A program made the translations under genes and the position numbers. Below the pieces are notes generated by a model, which worked only from the letters and a program-made list of their open reading frames with translations, searched no databases and had not been told where the DNA came from. Positions 9,064 to 17,682 of a DNA stretch of 64,000 nucleotides are shown here, piece by piece; within the stretch, counting starts at the first letter, position 1, and each line of letters starts with the position of its first letter. Where the stretch lies: NCBI GenBank assembly GCA_964418605.1, contig CAYQLY010000011.1, positions 30,556-94,555 on the forward strand, written 5' to 3'. This stretch comes from CAYQLY01 sp964418605. Lineage in GTDB: Bacteria > Bacteroidota > Bacteroidia > Cytophagales > Cyclobacteriaceae.

Positions 9064-10890
9064 ATGACTATACTTCATATTCTTTCTCAAAAAGAAGTTA
9101 CAGGGGCAGAAACCTACGCCACTTCCTTAGCTGATTTTCAAGTGACTGAAGGACATCAGGTATTCATCATATCAGATACATTGCTTACATCGACATCAGC
9201 ATCATACACGCCGCATCCTATTAGCAATCGCCGCCTAGGACAACGACTTAAAAACATTTTATTTTTGAGAAGATTTATATTAAAACATCACATTGAAGTG
9301 GTTCATGCGCATTCACGTGCAGCAAGTTGGGTTGCTTTTTTTGCTATCAAAAGAACAGGAGCCACACTTATTTCAACTATTCATGGCCGACAACATTTAC
9401 ACCGCTCTACAAAACTTTTTCCACATATTTATGGCGATCGTGTTATTACAGTATGTGACAATCTACGCACACATTTGATTGAAGAAGTTGGAATTCCTCC
9501 TAAAAAAATCTTTGTTATACCTAATGGATTTGATTTTAAGAAAAAAACAAATTTTATATCATCGGATTCTTTTATTCTCACTTTAGCCGGACGAACAACG
9601 GGACCGAAAGGTGAGCGGCTTGTCGGATTAATTACGCGTGTGCTGCCTCATCTCTGTCAAAAATACAAACATCTCCAAGTTAAAATCATAGGTGGCCAAT
9701 GGAATCAACTTCCGGAAGAAGCTATAAAAACTATTGAAAAAATAAATCAAAATCAACCTGATCAAATTCATTGGGTTGGTTTTACAAAAGACTTAACTAC
9801 ACATCTAAGTGAATCACATCTGGTCATAGCATCTGGACGAATCGCTATTGAAACTCTTGCCATGGATGTTCCATTGATGGCACTTGGCGAATCGTGTTAC
9901 CATGGACTAATCACAGAAGAAAATCTAACAGAAGGAATGGCTTCTAATTTTGGAGACATTATAGCTCTACTACCATTGCCTATTCTTTCATACGATTTAC
10001 TACGAGATGATATAGATTCCATTATCAAAAAAAACAACGCCACACTTCTTGATTCAGAAAAAATACGTCAGAATTATACGATCACTCATGTTGTTCAGCG
10101 TGTTATGGATAGTTATTATTCAGCGGTATTCAAAAAAAGAAAACCCAAACATATTCCTATTCTAATGTATCACAAGATACCTATAAACCCTATTGACTCG
10201 CCCCATCGTATTTTTGTAACACAAGATCAATTTGAAAAACATTTAGTGTTTTTTCAAAGGAAAAAATTTACGCCAATCACGTTTGAAGAATATGATGCGT
10301 ACAAACATGGCCTACTGCCACTAACTAGCTTTCCATCAAAGCCTATTTTTTTAACCTTCGATGATGCCTATCTGGACAATTATACCAATGCATTCCCTCT
10401 CTTAAAAAAGTATGGTTATAAAGCGACTATTTTTTCATTAGGCGATGAAAAACACACCACCAACTTCTGGGATGTTGAACAAGGCGAAGCCGCAGAGCCA
10501 TTGATGACAACAGCTCAAAAGAAAATAATGCAAGACTATGGTATAGAATTTGGTTCGCACACATTAAACCATAAAGATCTTACACAATTAACAGACGACG
10601 TTCTTTCACATGAACTTATTCAATCGAAATCAAATTTAGAACAACAACTCGGAAAAAAAATAATCAGTTTTGCCTATCCTTATGGCAAATGCGATCAACG
10701 GGTAAAAAAATACGTTGAAAAAACCGGCTACAAGTATGCAGTCGTGATAGATTCAGGAGGACTTCACTTGGAAGATGATCCTCTTGAACTATTCCGAGCG
10801 TATATTTTTCCGGAGGATGGACCTCAACAGCTTCGAAAAAAAACAGCATCCTGGTATAGGCGCTATTTTAAATGGAAAAGAGGAAGGTGA
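9064..10890 (+). CDS. Fusion of a GT-B glycosyltransferase with a NodB-type polysaccharide deacetylase
   Basis: The 608 residues hold two enzymes. Residues 1-~350 look like a GT4-type glycosyltransferase (start MTILHILSQKEVTGAETYA; EVVHAHSRAA; the acceptor-side loop VIPNGF). Residues ~360-608 are a CE4 deacetylase with LTFDDAYLDN (Asp433/Asp434), the metal-binding SHTLNH (His499, His503) and the FAYPYG motif. There is no signal peptide, so both halves face the cytoplasm. A plausible role, by inference, is adding and then de-N-acetylating an amino sugar in a surface glycan. The gene diverges from the atp operon. Confidence 0.9.
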   Translation: MTILHILSQKEVTGAETYATSLADFQVTEGHQVFIISDTLLTSTSASYTPHPISNRRLGQRLKNILFLRRFILKHHIEVVHAHSRAASWVAFFAIKRTGATLISTIHGRQHLHRSTKLFPHIYGDRVITVCDNLRTHLIEEVGIPPKKIFVIPNGFDFKKKTNFISSDSFILTLAGRTTGPKGERLVGLITRVLPHLCQKYKHLQVKIIGGQWNQLPEEAIKTIEKINQNQPDQIHWVGFTKDLTTHLSESHLVIASGRIAIETLAMDVPLMALGESCYHGLITEENLTEGMASNFGDIIALLPLPILSYDLLRDDIDSIIKKNNATLLDSEKIRQNYTITHVVQRVMDSYYSAVFKKRKPKHIPILMYHKIPINPIDSPHRIFVTQDQFEKHLVFFQRKKFTPITFEEYDAYKHGLLPLTSFPSKPIFLTFDDAYLDNYTNAFPLLKKYGYKATIFSLGDEKHTTNFWDVEQGEAAEPLMTTAQKKIMQDYGIEFGSHTLNHKDLTQLTDDVLSHELIQSKSNLEQQLGKKIISFAYPYGKCDQRVKKYVEKTGYKYAVVIDSGGLHLEDDPLELFRAYIFPEDGPQQLRKKTASWYRRYFKWKRGR

Positions 10891-10966
10891 GATGACTGTT
10901 TTTTTATTATATTTTTCATTGCTATAATATCTATTTTCTTACTTCTTAAAAAAAATATATATAAGA

Positions 10967-10998
10967 TTTGGTTTTTGTATTTTTTGGATGTATATTTA
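10967..10998 (+). promoter_or_regulatory. Bacteroidota-type promoter upstream of the 11039 micropeptide
   Basis: TTTG at 10967-10970 is separated by exactly 20 nt from TATATTTA at 10991-10998, one base off the -7 consensus TAnnTTTG. A start near 11005 would give a message containing a short reading frame at 11007 and the Gly-rich micropeptide at 11039. Confidence 0.5.
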
Positions 10999-11038
10999 CT
11001 TCCAACATGAAAAATGTTGAATTTAATTATTAAAAAAG

Positions 11039-11104
11039 ATGATTAAACTCAATCAAGAAGAGAGCAAAAACGTAAAGGGGGGAGGGGACTACAGAAGATA
11101 TTAA
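11039..11104 (+). CDS. Micropeptide resembling a Gly-Gly RiPP leader (21 aa), possibly truncated
   Basis: The frame starts MIKLNQEESKNVKGGG and has only five further residues (DYRRY) before TAA. KLN followed by Asn/Glu/Lys residues and VKGGG is the pattern of Bacteroidota natural-product leader peptides. A run of six G, one A and four G (11077-11087) lies exactly at the leader/core junction. Loss of one G from the four-G run would extend the peptide by TTEDINFFNNLICKWGVIIL to a stop at 11148-11150. So this may be a frameshifted precursor, a phase-variable one, or a chance ORF. It sits in the only gene-free gap over 300 bp (10891-11202), which otherwise holds a short repeat. Confidence 0.4.
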   Translation: MIKLNQEESKNVKGGGDYRRY

Positions 11105-11142
11105 TTTTTTTAACAATTTAATATGCAAATGGGGTGTAATCA

Positions 11143-11215
11143 TTTTATGATAACAAAGCAATATTAAGGAGATTTATAGTTAGTTTAAAATATAATTTTT
11201 TTATGATAACAAAGC
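11143..11215 (+). repeat. 17-bp direct repeat covering the start codon of the TPR lipoprotein gene
   Basis: TTTTATGATAACAAAGC occurs at 11143-11159 and again, 56 bp later, at 11199-11215. The second copy contains the start codon of the downstream gene (ATG 11203, MITK). The first copy opens a dead frame that stops after six codons (MITKQY). This looks like a small tandem duplication of a gene start. Confidence 0.75.
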
Positions 11216-12453
11216 GATTAAAACCAGTTTTAACCTTACCTTTAGTAATTATCCTATTTTCTTGTAATAAAAAAGAGGCTTTCGATCCGTGTCAGGACTA
11301 CCAAGAAAATTTTCGTGATGCTATATCAACTCCCCCGCCGTATGACATCATTAAGCTATATGAAATTATCGATCAAAATATTAATACCGACTATGTAAAA
11401 ACAAAATTTGCTATTGATAATCTTTTTCGTACATCAAAAATTTTGAATTACCAAGAAGGCATTGCTAAGACCTATTATTATACGGGTTATTTGGAAGATG
11501 CACATCATACGATGCATTCGGATGCTATCTTAGATAATTATGAAGAAGCATTGGCTCGTTATGAGGAAGTTGGAAGTAGAGAAGGAGTTGCCTTATGCTA
11601 CATGCGCATAGGTATGGTGTATGCTCGTCATAAGCTCTATGATGCAGCTTTATTAAGCTACAACAAATCCTTAGCTTGGTTTAAAGTGATTGAAAATAAA
11701 GAAGAAGCTACTGTTTTAAGACAAATAGGATTATTGTATTGGGATAAAAAAGACTATGACTTAGCTATTGCTAATTTTAATCAATCACTTGAATTCTGTT
11801 CGGCAAATAGCGATAAGAGGGGTATAGCAGAATTATATAATCATCTTGGTATAGCTTATGAAGATAAAGGTGATTTGAGCCAAGCAAAAATGTACTATGA
11901 GCAATCAATAGCTATAAGTCAAGAAATTAATGCTCAAAAACAATTAGGTAACTCCCTAAATAACATGGGTTTAATTTACAGAAGAGAAAGGAAATATGAT
12001 TTAGCTATGGAATACTTTGTTAAAGTATTGAATATTGATGAAAAAACAATAAATACTTCAGGACTAGCTCGAACCTATTCAGCTATAGGCTTTACATATT
12101 TGGAGTCTGGCAAATACACAGAAGCTATCGAATGGCTGATGAAAGGTAAAAAAATAGCTAAAGACGAATTAGATGATAAAAAGCTAGTGATAGATATTAA
12201 TATCGATATAGCTACAGCGCATGAAAAGCTGGGTAATGTAAATCAAGCACAATCTTTCAAACAAGAGGCTGAAGAACTGCGCGATGAATTTGAAAGTGAT
12301 CAAAAACGGCTGATGCGCAGAGAAAATAGAATGCAAAAGCGCATTGAAAAAGAGGCACACGGCTTTATGTATGATGAACAACGCAAATCATCCTGTGATA
12401 CGATGTTTCAAAAAATCAACAATCTACGTCCATTGTTTAAATTTGCTAACTAA
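11203..12453 (+). CDS. TPR-repeat lipoprotein
   Basis: The start is a lipoprotein signal peptide (KRLKPVLTLPLVIILFSCNK) with lipobox LFSC. Residues ~80-370 form consecutive tetratricopeptide repeats of the 40-residue kind (ALCYMRIGMVYARHKLYDAA; LYNHLGIAYEDKGDLSQAKM; ALNNMGLIY-type units). The last ~50 residues are a basic, Arg/Glu-rich helix (DQKRLMRRENRMQKRIEK). In Bacteroidota such TPR domains often precede signalling modules, but none is attached here. It is likely a periplasmic scaffold; its partner is unknown. Confidence 0.85.
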   Translation: MITKRLKPVLTLPLVIILFSCNKKEAFDPCQDYQENFRDAISTPPPYDIIKLYEIIDQNINTDYVKTKFAIDNLFRTSKILNYQEGIAKTYYYTGYLEDAHHTMHSDAILDNYEEALARYEEVGSREGVALCYMRIGMVYARHKLYDAALLSYNKSLAWFKVIENKEEATVLRQIGLLYWDKKDYDLAIANFNQSLEFCSANSDKRGIAELYNHLGIAYEDKGDLSQAKMYYEQSIAISQEINAQKQLGNSLNNMGLIYRRERKYDLAMEYFVKVLNIDEKTINTSGLARTYSAIGFTYLESGKYTEAIEWLMKGKKIAKDELDDKKLVIDINIDIATAHEKLGNVNQAQSFKQEAEELRDEFESDQKRLMRRENRMQKRIEKEAHGFMYDEQRKSSCDTMFQKINNLRPLFKFAN

Positions 12454-12560
12454 AAATCAGGCTATATTAAGAAAAATGCCTTTTATAAAAGGTTTGAGAA
12501 GTCAAGGGGTTAATTAGTCATTTTCTAACGATAAAATAATTATTGAAGATGTTGTTTTTT

Positions 12561-12875
12561 CTACAAAAAAATAACATCTTCAATAATAGGTACTTCAAAA
12601 TCCTGATTCACACGCTCTATCATCTTTTCTTTAGACGACACCAAGGTGTGTTTTAATGCAGCAGAAGTTAGTTGAATGTATAATTTTTTCTTCTTAATAA
12701 ACAACTTGATGGTACGTTCTGCAATGGTTTTTCCCATCCATTTCTCCCAATAAGCCATCAGTTGCGCTTGGTCGAATTTTTCTTTAAGAGAATACGTGCT
12801 TAATAGATCATGAATGGCTTCTTTAGCGGTTACAATATCCTGATGACGTTTAGTTGGATTGGTATATTTAGCCAT
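12561..12875 (-). CDS. DUF721 (DciA-like) protein
   Basis: The product has 104 residues with the core LMAYWEKWMGKTIAERTIKLFIKKKKLYIQLTSAALKHTL, the compact alpha-beta fold called DUF721. The family includes DciA, the loader of DnaB helicase in bacteria lacking DnaC. The C-terminus ends in VPIIEDVIFL, typical of Bacteroidota members. It stands alone, divergent from gldG. A role in replication is inferred from the family only. Confidence 0.75.
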   Translation of the reverse strand: MAKYTNPTKRHQDIVTAKEAIHDLLSTYSLKEKFDQAQLMAYWEKWMGKTIAERTIKLFIKKKKLYIQLTSAALKHTLVSSKEKMIERVNQDFEVPIIEDVIFL

Positions 12876-12921
12876 AACTTAATCTACTAAGATACGAAAA
12901 TTAAAGGTAGGACAACAGGTA

Positions 12922-12952
12922 TTTATTTATAATCATTGGATTAGTATATTTG
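12922..12952 (+). promoter_or_regulatory. Probable promoter of gldG
   Basis: A perfect -7 element TATATTTG lies at 12945-12952, 41 bp before the gldG start codon. A weaker TTTA lies 19 nt upstream at 12922-12925 in place of TTTG. Confidence 0.5.
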
Positions 12953-12993
12953 TTTGCTTCTTTACCAAGATCATTAGAGAAGCCTAGGCAAAA

Positions 12994-14673
12994 ATGATTC
13001 GCTATAAAAAACCTCTTATTCTTTTGAGCATAATTAGTGTATTAATTGTTTTAAATATACTGAGCCGAGTTTACTCCTTTAGACTAGATCTTACTGAAGA
13101 AAAGAGGTACACTTTGTCTATTCCTACACGTAAGCTGCTTCAACATTTGGAGGATCCAATCACTATTGACGTGTACCTGTATGGCGATTTACCAACCGGA
13201 TTTAAAAGATTGCAACAATCGATAGAGGAGCATCTGGAGAATTTTCAATCGTATGGAGGAAAAAAAATTCAGTTTATGTTTTTTGATCCCTTATCTATAA
13301 AAGATACAAAAGCAAAAAATAACTATATCCGCAATCTATCACGTAAAGGCATACAGCCTACCACTGTCTTCGAAAAACAAAATGGAAAACAAATTGAAAA
13401 GTTGATTTTTCCCGGAGCTGTTATCAGTTATAAAAACAGGGAACTTGCGGTGATGTTATTAAAAGGCAACAAAGGAAACTCACCACAAGAAATACTAAAT
13501 CAATCCATTGAAAATATCGAATATGAACTAGCTTCTGCTATTAAACTCATTAGTCAAGAAAAACGAAAAAAAATAGGATGGATAGAGGGACATGGTGAAC
13601 TAACAGGAATACGTGTAGCAGATATAGCCAATACAATCAATGAGCGTTATGATTTATTCAGAATAAACCTGCCCAACAAAAAACAGCTTGTATCTTATGA
13701 CTTACTTATCATTGCCAAGCCTACACAACCATTTTCAGAGGCTGATCAATATAAGTTAGATCAGTATATCATGAATGGCGGCAACGTTATTTTTCTGATT
13801 GATGAAATTCGTGTAGACCTAGATAGTGTTGGAACGGAAGGAACTTTCGCTTTCACCTACAACCATGGGTTAGACGACATGTTATTTAGATATGGTGTAC
13901 GTATCAACCCCAACTTAATTCAAGATCTATATGCTGGAGCACAACCAGTTGTCGTTGGACTGACAGGCAATCAACCTCAAATTCAACTATTGCCTTGGCC
14001 TTTTTTTCCTATTATCAATTCATTTGGAAATAACCCGGCTGTTAAGAATTTAGATGCTATTTTACTTAAGTTCGCCAGCTCCATAGACACCGTTAAAGCA
14101 AAAGGAATTCGTAAAACACCTCTTTTATTTACTTCTTTATATTCTCGTACATTATCTTCTCCTATTCGGATTAACTTTAACGATATGCGTAAAGAACTCC
14201 AACCCACTTATCTCAACAAGGGTCCTTTCGTTGTTGCTTACTTAATAGAAGGAAGCTTTCAATCTGCTTTCAAAAACAGAATCCTACCAACAGGAATTGA
14301 CACAAGTGGATTTAAAAAACAAGGTATTTTTTCAAAACTGATCATTTGTTCAGATGGAGATATTGTAAGAAACGAACTAGATCCAACATCATACTATCCA
14401 TTGCCCAATGGATTTGATCCTTACACTAAAAATACATTTGCAAATAAAGATTTTATACTCAATACAGTAGACTATCTTTTGGATAGTGATGGTTTAATTG
14501 TCGCAAGAAAAAAAGAAATCAAACTAAGGCCACTTGATAAAGTAAAAATAAGTAATGAAAAATGGAAATGGCAATTACTTAATGTGCTTTTACCTGTTTT
14601 GATTATTATTATAGCAGGAGTTGCTCATTACGGGTGGCGAAAAATAAAATTTGAAAAAAATAAAGTTAAATGA
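12994..14673 (+). CDS. gldG: Gliding motility ABC transporter substrate-binding protein GldG
   Basis: GldG is the membrane-anchored auxiliary part of the GldA-GldF-GldG transporter needed for gliding in Flavobacteriia. The 559 residues start with a membrane segment (PLILLSIISVLIVLNILSRV), followed by the diagnostic FRLDLTEEKRYTLSIPTRK and the periplasmic domain (DPITIDVYLYGDLPTGFKRL; KKIGWIEGHGELTG; DLLIIAKPTQPFSEADQYKL). A second membrane segment lies at the C-terminus (LLPVLIIIIAGVAHYGW). Its usual upstream partner gldF is absent; a DUF721 gene lies there. The stop overlaps the next start by 4 bp. Confidence 0.93.
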   Translation: MIRYKKPLILLSIISVLIVLNILSRVYSFRLDLTEEKRYTLSIPTRKLLQHLEDPITIDVYLYGDLPTGFKRLQQSIEEHLENFQSYGGKKIQFMFFDPLSIKDTKAKNNYIRNLSRKGIQPTTVFEKQNGKQIEKLIFPGAVISYKNRELAVMLLKGNKGNSPQEILNQSIENIEYELASAIKLISQEKRKKIGWIEGHGELTGIRVADIANTINERYDLFRINLPNKKQLVSYDLLIIAKPTQPFSEADQYKLDQYIMNGGNVIFLIDEIRVDLDSVGTEGTFAFTYNHGLDDMLFRYGVRINPNLIQDLYAGAQPVVVGLTGNQPQIQLLPWPFFPIINSFGNNPAVKNLDAILLKFASSIDTVKAKGIRKTPLLFTSLYSRTLSSPIRINFNDMRKELQPTYLNKGPFVVAYLIEGSFQSAFKNRILPTGIDTSGFKKQGIFSKLIICSDGDIVRNELDPTSYYPLPNGFDPYTKNTFANKDFILNTVDYLLDSDGLIVARKKEIKLRPLDKVKISNEKWKWQLLNVLLPVLIIIIAGVAHYGWRKIKFEKNKVK

Positions 14674-15674
14674 ATAAAATAATTTATCATAATCAAGACC
14701 TATCTTCTCTTTCCTTTTTAGTAACGGGCGGGGCAGGATTTATTGGTTCTAATATCGTTTCCTACCTACTTAAACATGGCGCTGGCCGTGTTCGTGTACT
14801 TGATAATTTTTCAAACGGGTTTGAGAAAAATATTAGTGAATTTAAACAGCATAATAGATTCGAATTCATAGAAGGTGATATTCGAGATAGTGCAACGTGT
14901 AACGCTGCTTGTTCTAAGATAGATATTGTTCTTCATCAAGCTGCTTTGGGATCTGTTCCACGAAGTATTAAAGATCCTCTAACGACTAATGCAGTAAACA
15001 TCCAAGGATTTTTAAACATGCTCTTAGCCGCCAAAGATGAACACGTTAAACGCTTCGTTTATGCAGCTTCTTCATCAACGTATGGGGATAGTACTTCATT
15101 GCCTAAAAAAGAAGACGTCATCGGTAAGCCACTTTCTCCATATGCTGTTACAAAATACGTGAACGAATTATATGCAGATGTATTTTCAAAAGTATACAAC
15201 TACCCTTCGATTGGGCTTCGGTATTTTAATGTATTCGGACCAAAACAAGATCCCAATGGTCCTTATGCTGCTGTTATTCCTTTGTTTATAGATGCACTGG
15301 TTAACCATGTACAACCAACCATCAATGGTGATGGCGAACAAACTAGAGATTTTACTTTTGTGGAAAATGCTATTCAAGCCAATATAAAAGCAGCACTCGT
15401 TCAAGATGACAAAGCACTTAATCAAATTTATAACGTTGCTGTAGGAGAACGCACATCACTCAATCAGCTTTTTGAGGAATTACGTCAGCAAGCCCAAAGC
15501 ACACTTCAGCCCCTATATGGTCCTGACCGACCTGGTGATATTCGAGATAGCTTAGCCGATATATCTAAGGCTAGAAAATACCTCAACTACCAACCAGCTT
15601 TTTCACTAAAAGAAGGATTGAAATTAACGTATGAATGGTTTATTCATAACAAAGATTTTATAAATAACAAATAG
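14670..15674 (+). CDS. NAD-dependent sugar epimerase, UDP-GlcNAc C4-epimerase (WbpP/TviC) type
   Basis: This is an extended SDR enzyme of 334 residues. The NAD-binding motif is VTGGAGFIGSNI, with Asp at the end of beta2 (VLDNFSNG), the catalytic YAVTK motif, and the WbpP-like FNVFGPKQDPNGPYAAVIPLF. Most relatives interconvert UDP-GlcNAc and UDP-GalNAc for surface polysaccharides; the exact substrate is not readable. It overlaps gldG by ATGA and is followed 2 bp later by the serine hydrolase, so the three form one operon. Confidence 0.88.
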   Translation: MNKIIYHNQDLSSLSFLVTGGAGFIGSNIVSYLLKHGAGRVRVLDNFSNGFEKNISEFKQHNRFEFIEGDIRDSATCNAACSKIDIVLHQAALGSVPRSIKDPLTTNAVNIQGFLNMLLAAKDEHVKRFVYAASSSTYGDSTSLPKKEDVIGKPLSPYAVTKYVNELYADVFSKVYNYPSIGLRYFNVFGPKQDPNGPYAAVIPLFIDALVNHVQPTINGDGEQTRDFTFVENAIQANIKAALVQDDKALNQIYNVAVGERTSLNQLFEELRQQAQSTLQPLYGPDRPGDIRDSLADISKARKYLNYQPAFSLKEGLKLTYEWFIHNKDFINNK

Positions 15675-15676
15675 AT

Positions 15677-16819
15677 ATGAAAAAATGGAAACGAGCTATA
15701 CTCGTTATAGTAATTATTGTATGCAGTACACACATTTTATTATGGGTTACACATAAGACCTATTTATATAAAGTAGCTATTTACAATTTCGCTGACATTG
15801 ATGATTATAAACTATTTCATCAACTAAAAATTGAAAAAAGTGACCATCCTGAACCATGGCCATTATCGACGCATTATAATCGTATATCACTATCACCTGA
15901 TTTTCTAAAAGAATTAGAAACTATACAAACTATTGCATTTCTTATTATAAAAAATGATTCTATTTATTATGAAAAGTATAGCGATGGATATAGTGATCAT
16001 TCCATTTCTAACTCATTCTCAGTTGCCAAAAGCGTCGTAAGCACATTAATTGGTATAGCCATAGATGATGGTAAAATAAAAAGTGTTGATCAGCCTATAG
16101 CCGATTTTTTACCTTCATTCAAAGAAGGAAATAAGTCAAACATTACCATCAAACATCTTCTCACTATGAGTAGTGGTCTGGATTGGAACGAATCCTATAT
16201 GAATCCTTTTTCTTCCGTAACAGAAGCCTATTATGGAAATAATTTGCAAAAATTAGTATTGCACTTAAAGCCCGAGGAAAAACCTGGGCAACGATTTAGT
16301 TATAAAAGTGGCGATACACAATTATTAAGCTTGATCTTAGAAAAAGCGACAGGTGAATCTGTAAGTAGGTACATGCAAAAAAAATTATGGCACCCATTAG
16401 GCGCGGAACAAGATGCACAATGGAGCACGGATCATCTTAATGGTAATGAAAAAGCATATTGTTGTTTATTTACAAATGCTCGTGATTTTGCACGCTTAGG
16501 TTCACTCTATCTTCATAAAGGAAAATGGCATAACCAACAAATTCTTTCCGAATCGTATATTCAAGAAGCACTTACACCTGCTTCATTAGTTGATGAGTCG
16601 AACAAACCCATTTCTTATTATGGTTACCAATGGTGGCTACTTCCTAATTATAAAAAAGATCCTATTTTTTATGCCAGAGGTATTCTAGGGCAATACATTA
16701 TCGTGATTCCGTCCAAACAAGTTGTGATTGTACGATTAGGGAAAAAGCGAGGTGAAAAAGCAGGAAATCATTACAAGGAAGTTTTTGATATAATTGATGA
16801 AATGTATCGTATTTTTTAA
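15677..16819 (+). CDS. Membrane-anchored serine hydrolase of the beta-lactamase/penicillin-binding fold
   Basis: The 380 residues begin with a single membrane anchor (RAILVIVIIVCSTHILLWV). The family S-x-x-K motif is SVAK (Ser115, Lys118), followed by IKHLLTMSSGLDW and the second motif in FSYKSGDTQ (Tyr-x-Ser rather than Tyr-x-Asn). These resemble class C-like esterases and 6-aminohexanoate-dimer hydrolases rather than true beta-lactamases. It should act in the periplasm; its substrate is unknown. It is the third gene of the gldG operon. Confidence 0.85.
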   Translation: MKKWKRAILVIVIIVCSTHILLWVTHKTYLYKVAIYNFADIDDYKLFHQLKIEKSDHPEPWPLSTHYNRISLSPDFLKELETIQTIAFLIIKNDSIYYEKYSDGYSDHSISNSFSVAKSVVSTLIGIAIDDGKIKSVDQPIADFLPSFKEGNKSNITIKHLLTMSSGLDWNESYMNPFSSVTEAYYGNNLQKLVLHLKPEEKPGQRFSYKSGDTQLLSLILEKATGESVSRYMQKKLWHPLGAEQDAQWSTDHLNGNEKAYCCLFTNARDFARLGSLYLHKGKWHNQQILSESYIQEALTPASLVDESNKPISYYGYQWWLLPNYKKDPIFYARGILGQYIIVIPSKQVVIVRLGKKRGEKAGNHYKEVFDIIDEMYRIF

Positions 16820-16965
16820 TCATTTGTTAATTATAATTTTACAAATTAATTAAACCGATGCGGCAGAACATATATTTATTATATAAAGCTATAAAAAACA
16901 TTTATTTATATGGGATACAGCAGCAATTTCATCTTCATCTCACTAAATCTTAATTTATTAATCCA

Positions 16966-17682
16966 TTGATATCTATTCAACTTGATCAATTATCTATTTC
17001 ACATGGCACGAAAACTGTTTTTTCGGATCTTTCAATAGAAGTTAATGATCCAACCTTTATCGCTGTTTTAGGGCATAATGGTTCAGGAAAAACATCTTTC
17101 TTTAAAGCATTATCCGGTGAGCTAGCATACACAGGAACTATTTATATGAATGGAAAAAAAATAAACCATAATCATGATGCACCTGTTGCTTTTCTCCATC
17201 AAAAAAACAATTTACACTTCGATGTAAAGGTTCATGACTTTATGGTCATGGGATTATATCGTCATAAGAAAATAGGTGAACAATACAATACGGAAGACTA
17301 TCAAAAAGTCAATAAGCTTGCTGAGCGGCTACAAATCACACATCTACTAAATAAAAACATGCAAAAATTATCCGGTGGTGAACAGCAAATCATTTGGCTG
17401 GGGCAAGCTTTACTTCAAGATGCAACTATTTATTTATTAGATGAACCAACTCAACATCTGGATATTTATAATAAGAAAAAAGTATTTAATTTTTTAGCTA
17501 ATTTGGTTGAAGAATACAAAAAAATTATTTTTTGTAGCACACATGATGTTTATTATCTAAAAGACATGAAAGGTTATTTACTAAATCTTTCTTCTACAGA
17601 TCGTTTTTTAGTTGATTTAAATCCTATATCTATTAAAACATCTATTGAATTATTAGAAGAGTTTAACAAGCAAGCGCCTTAG
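16966..17682 (+). CDS. ABC transporter ATP-binding protein (iron/heme importer-like), TTG start
   Basis: This is a complete ATPase of 238 residues: Walker A GHNGSGKT, Q-loop VAFLHQKNN, signature LSGGEQQ, Walker B IYLLDEPT, and the switch His in CSTHD. Overall it resembles FecE/HmuV-type ATPases of iron-chelate importers, but no permease or binding protein gene adjoins, so the substrate is a guess. The start is a TTG codon; no in-frame ATG precedes the Walker A region suitably. Its 3' end overlaps the convergent tpiA by 20 bp. Confidence 0.85.
   Translation: MISIQLDQLSISHGTKTVFSDLSIEVNDPTFIAVLGHNGSGKTSFFKALSGELAYTGTIYMNGKKINHNHDAPVAFLHQKNNLHFDVKVHDFMVMGLYRHKKIGEQYNTEDYQKVNKLAERLQITHLLNKNMQKLSGGEQQIIWLGQALLQDATIYLLDEPTQHLDIYNKKKVFNFLANLVEEYKKIIFCSTHDVYYLKDMKGYLLNLSSTDRFLVDLNPISIKTSIELLEEFNKQAP

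Noticed and set aside
16966..17682. ABC ATPase as a possible lanthipeptide exporter or immunity (LanF-like) gene
   Set aside because: It lacks membrane and C39 peptidase domains, is more than 23 kb from the precursor, and resembles iron-importer ATPases.
17663..17682. 20-bp convergent overlap of the ABC gene and tpiA, and a 9-bp one of acpH and the barrel patatin (24392-24400)
   Set aside because: Both pairs of genes are intact; short tail-to-tail overlaps are ordinary in compact genomes.
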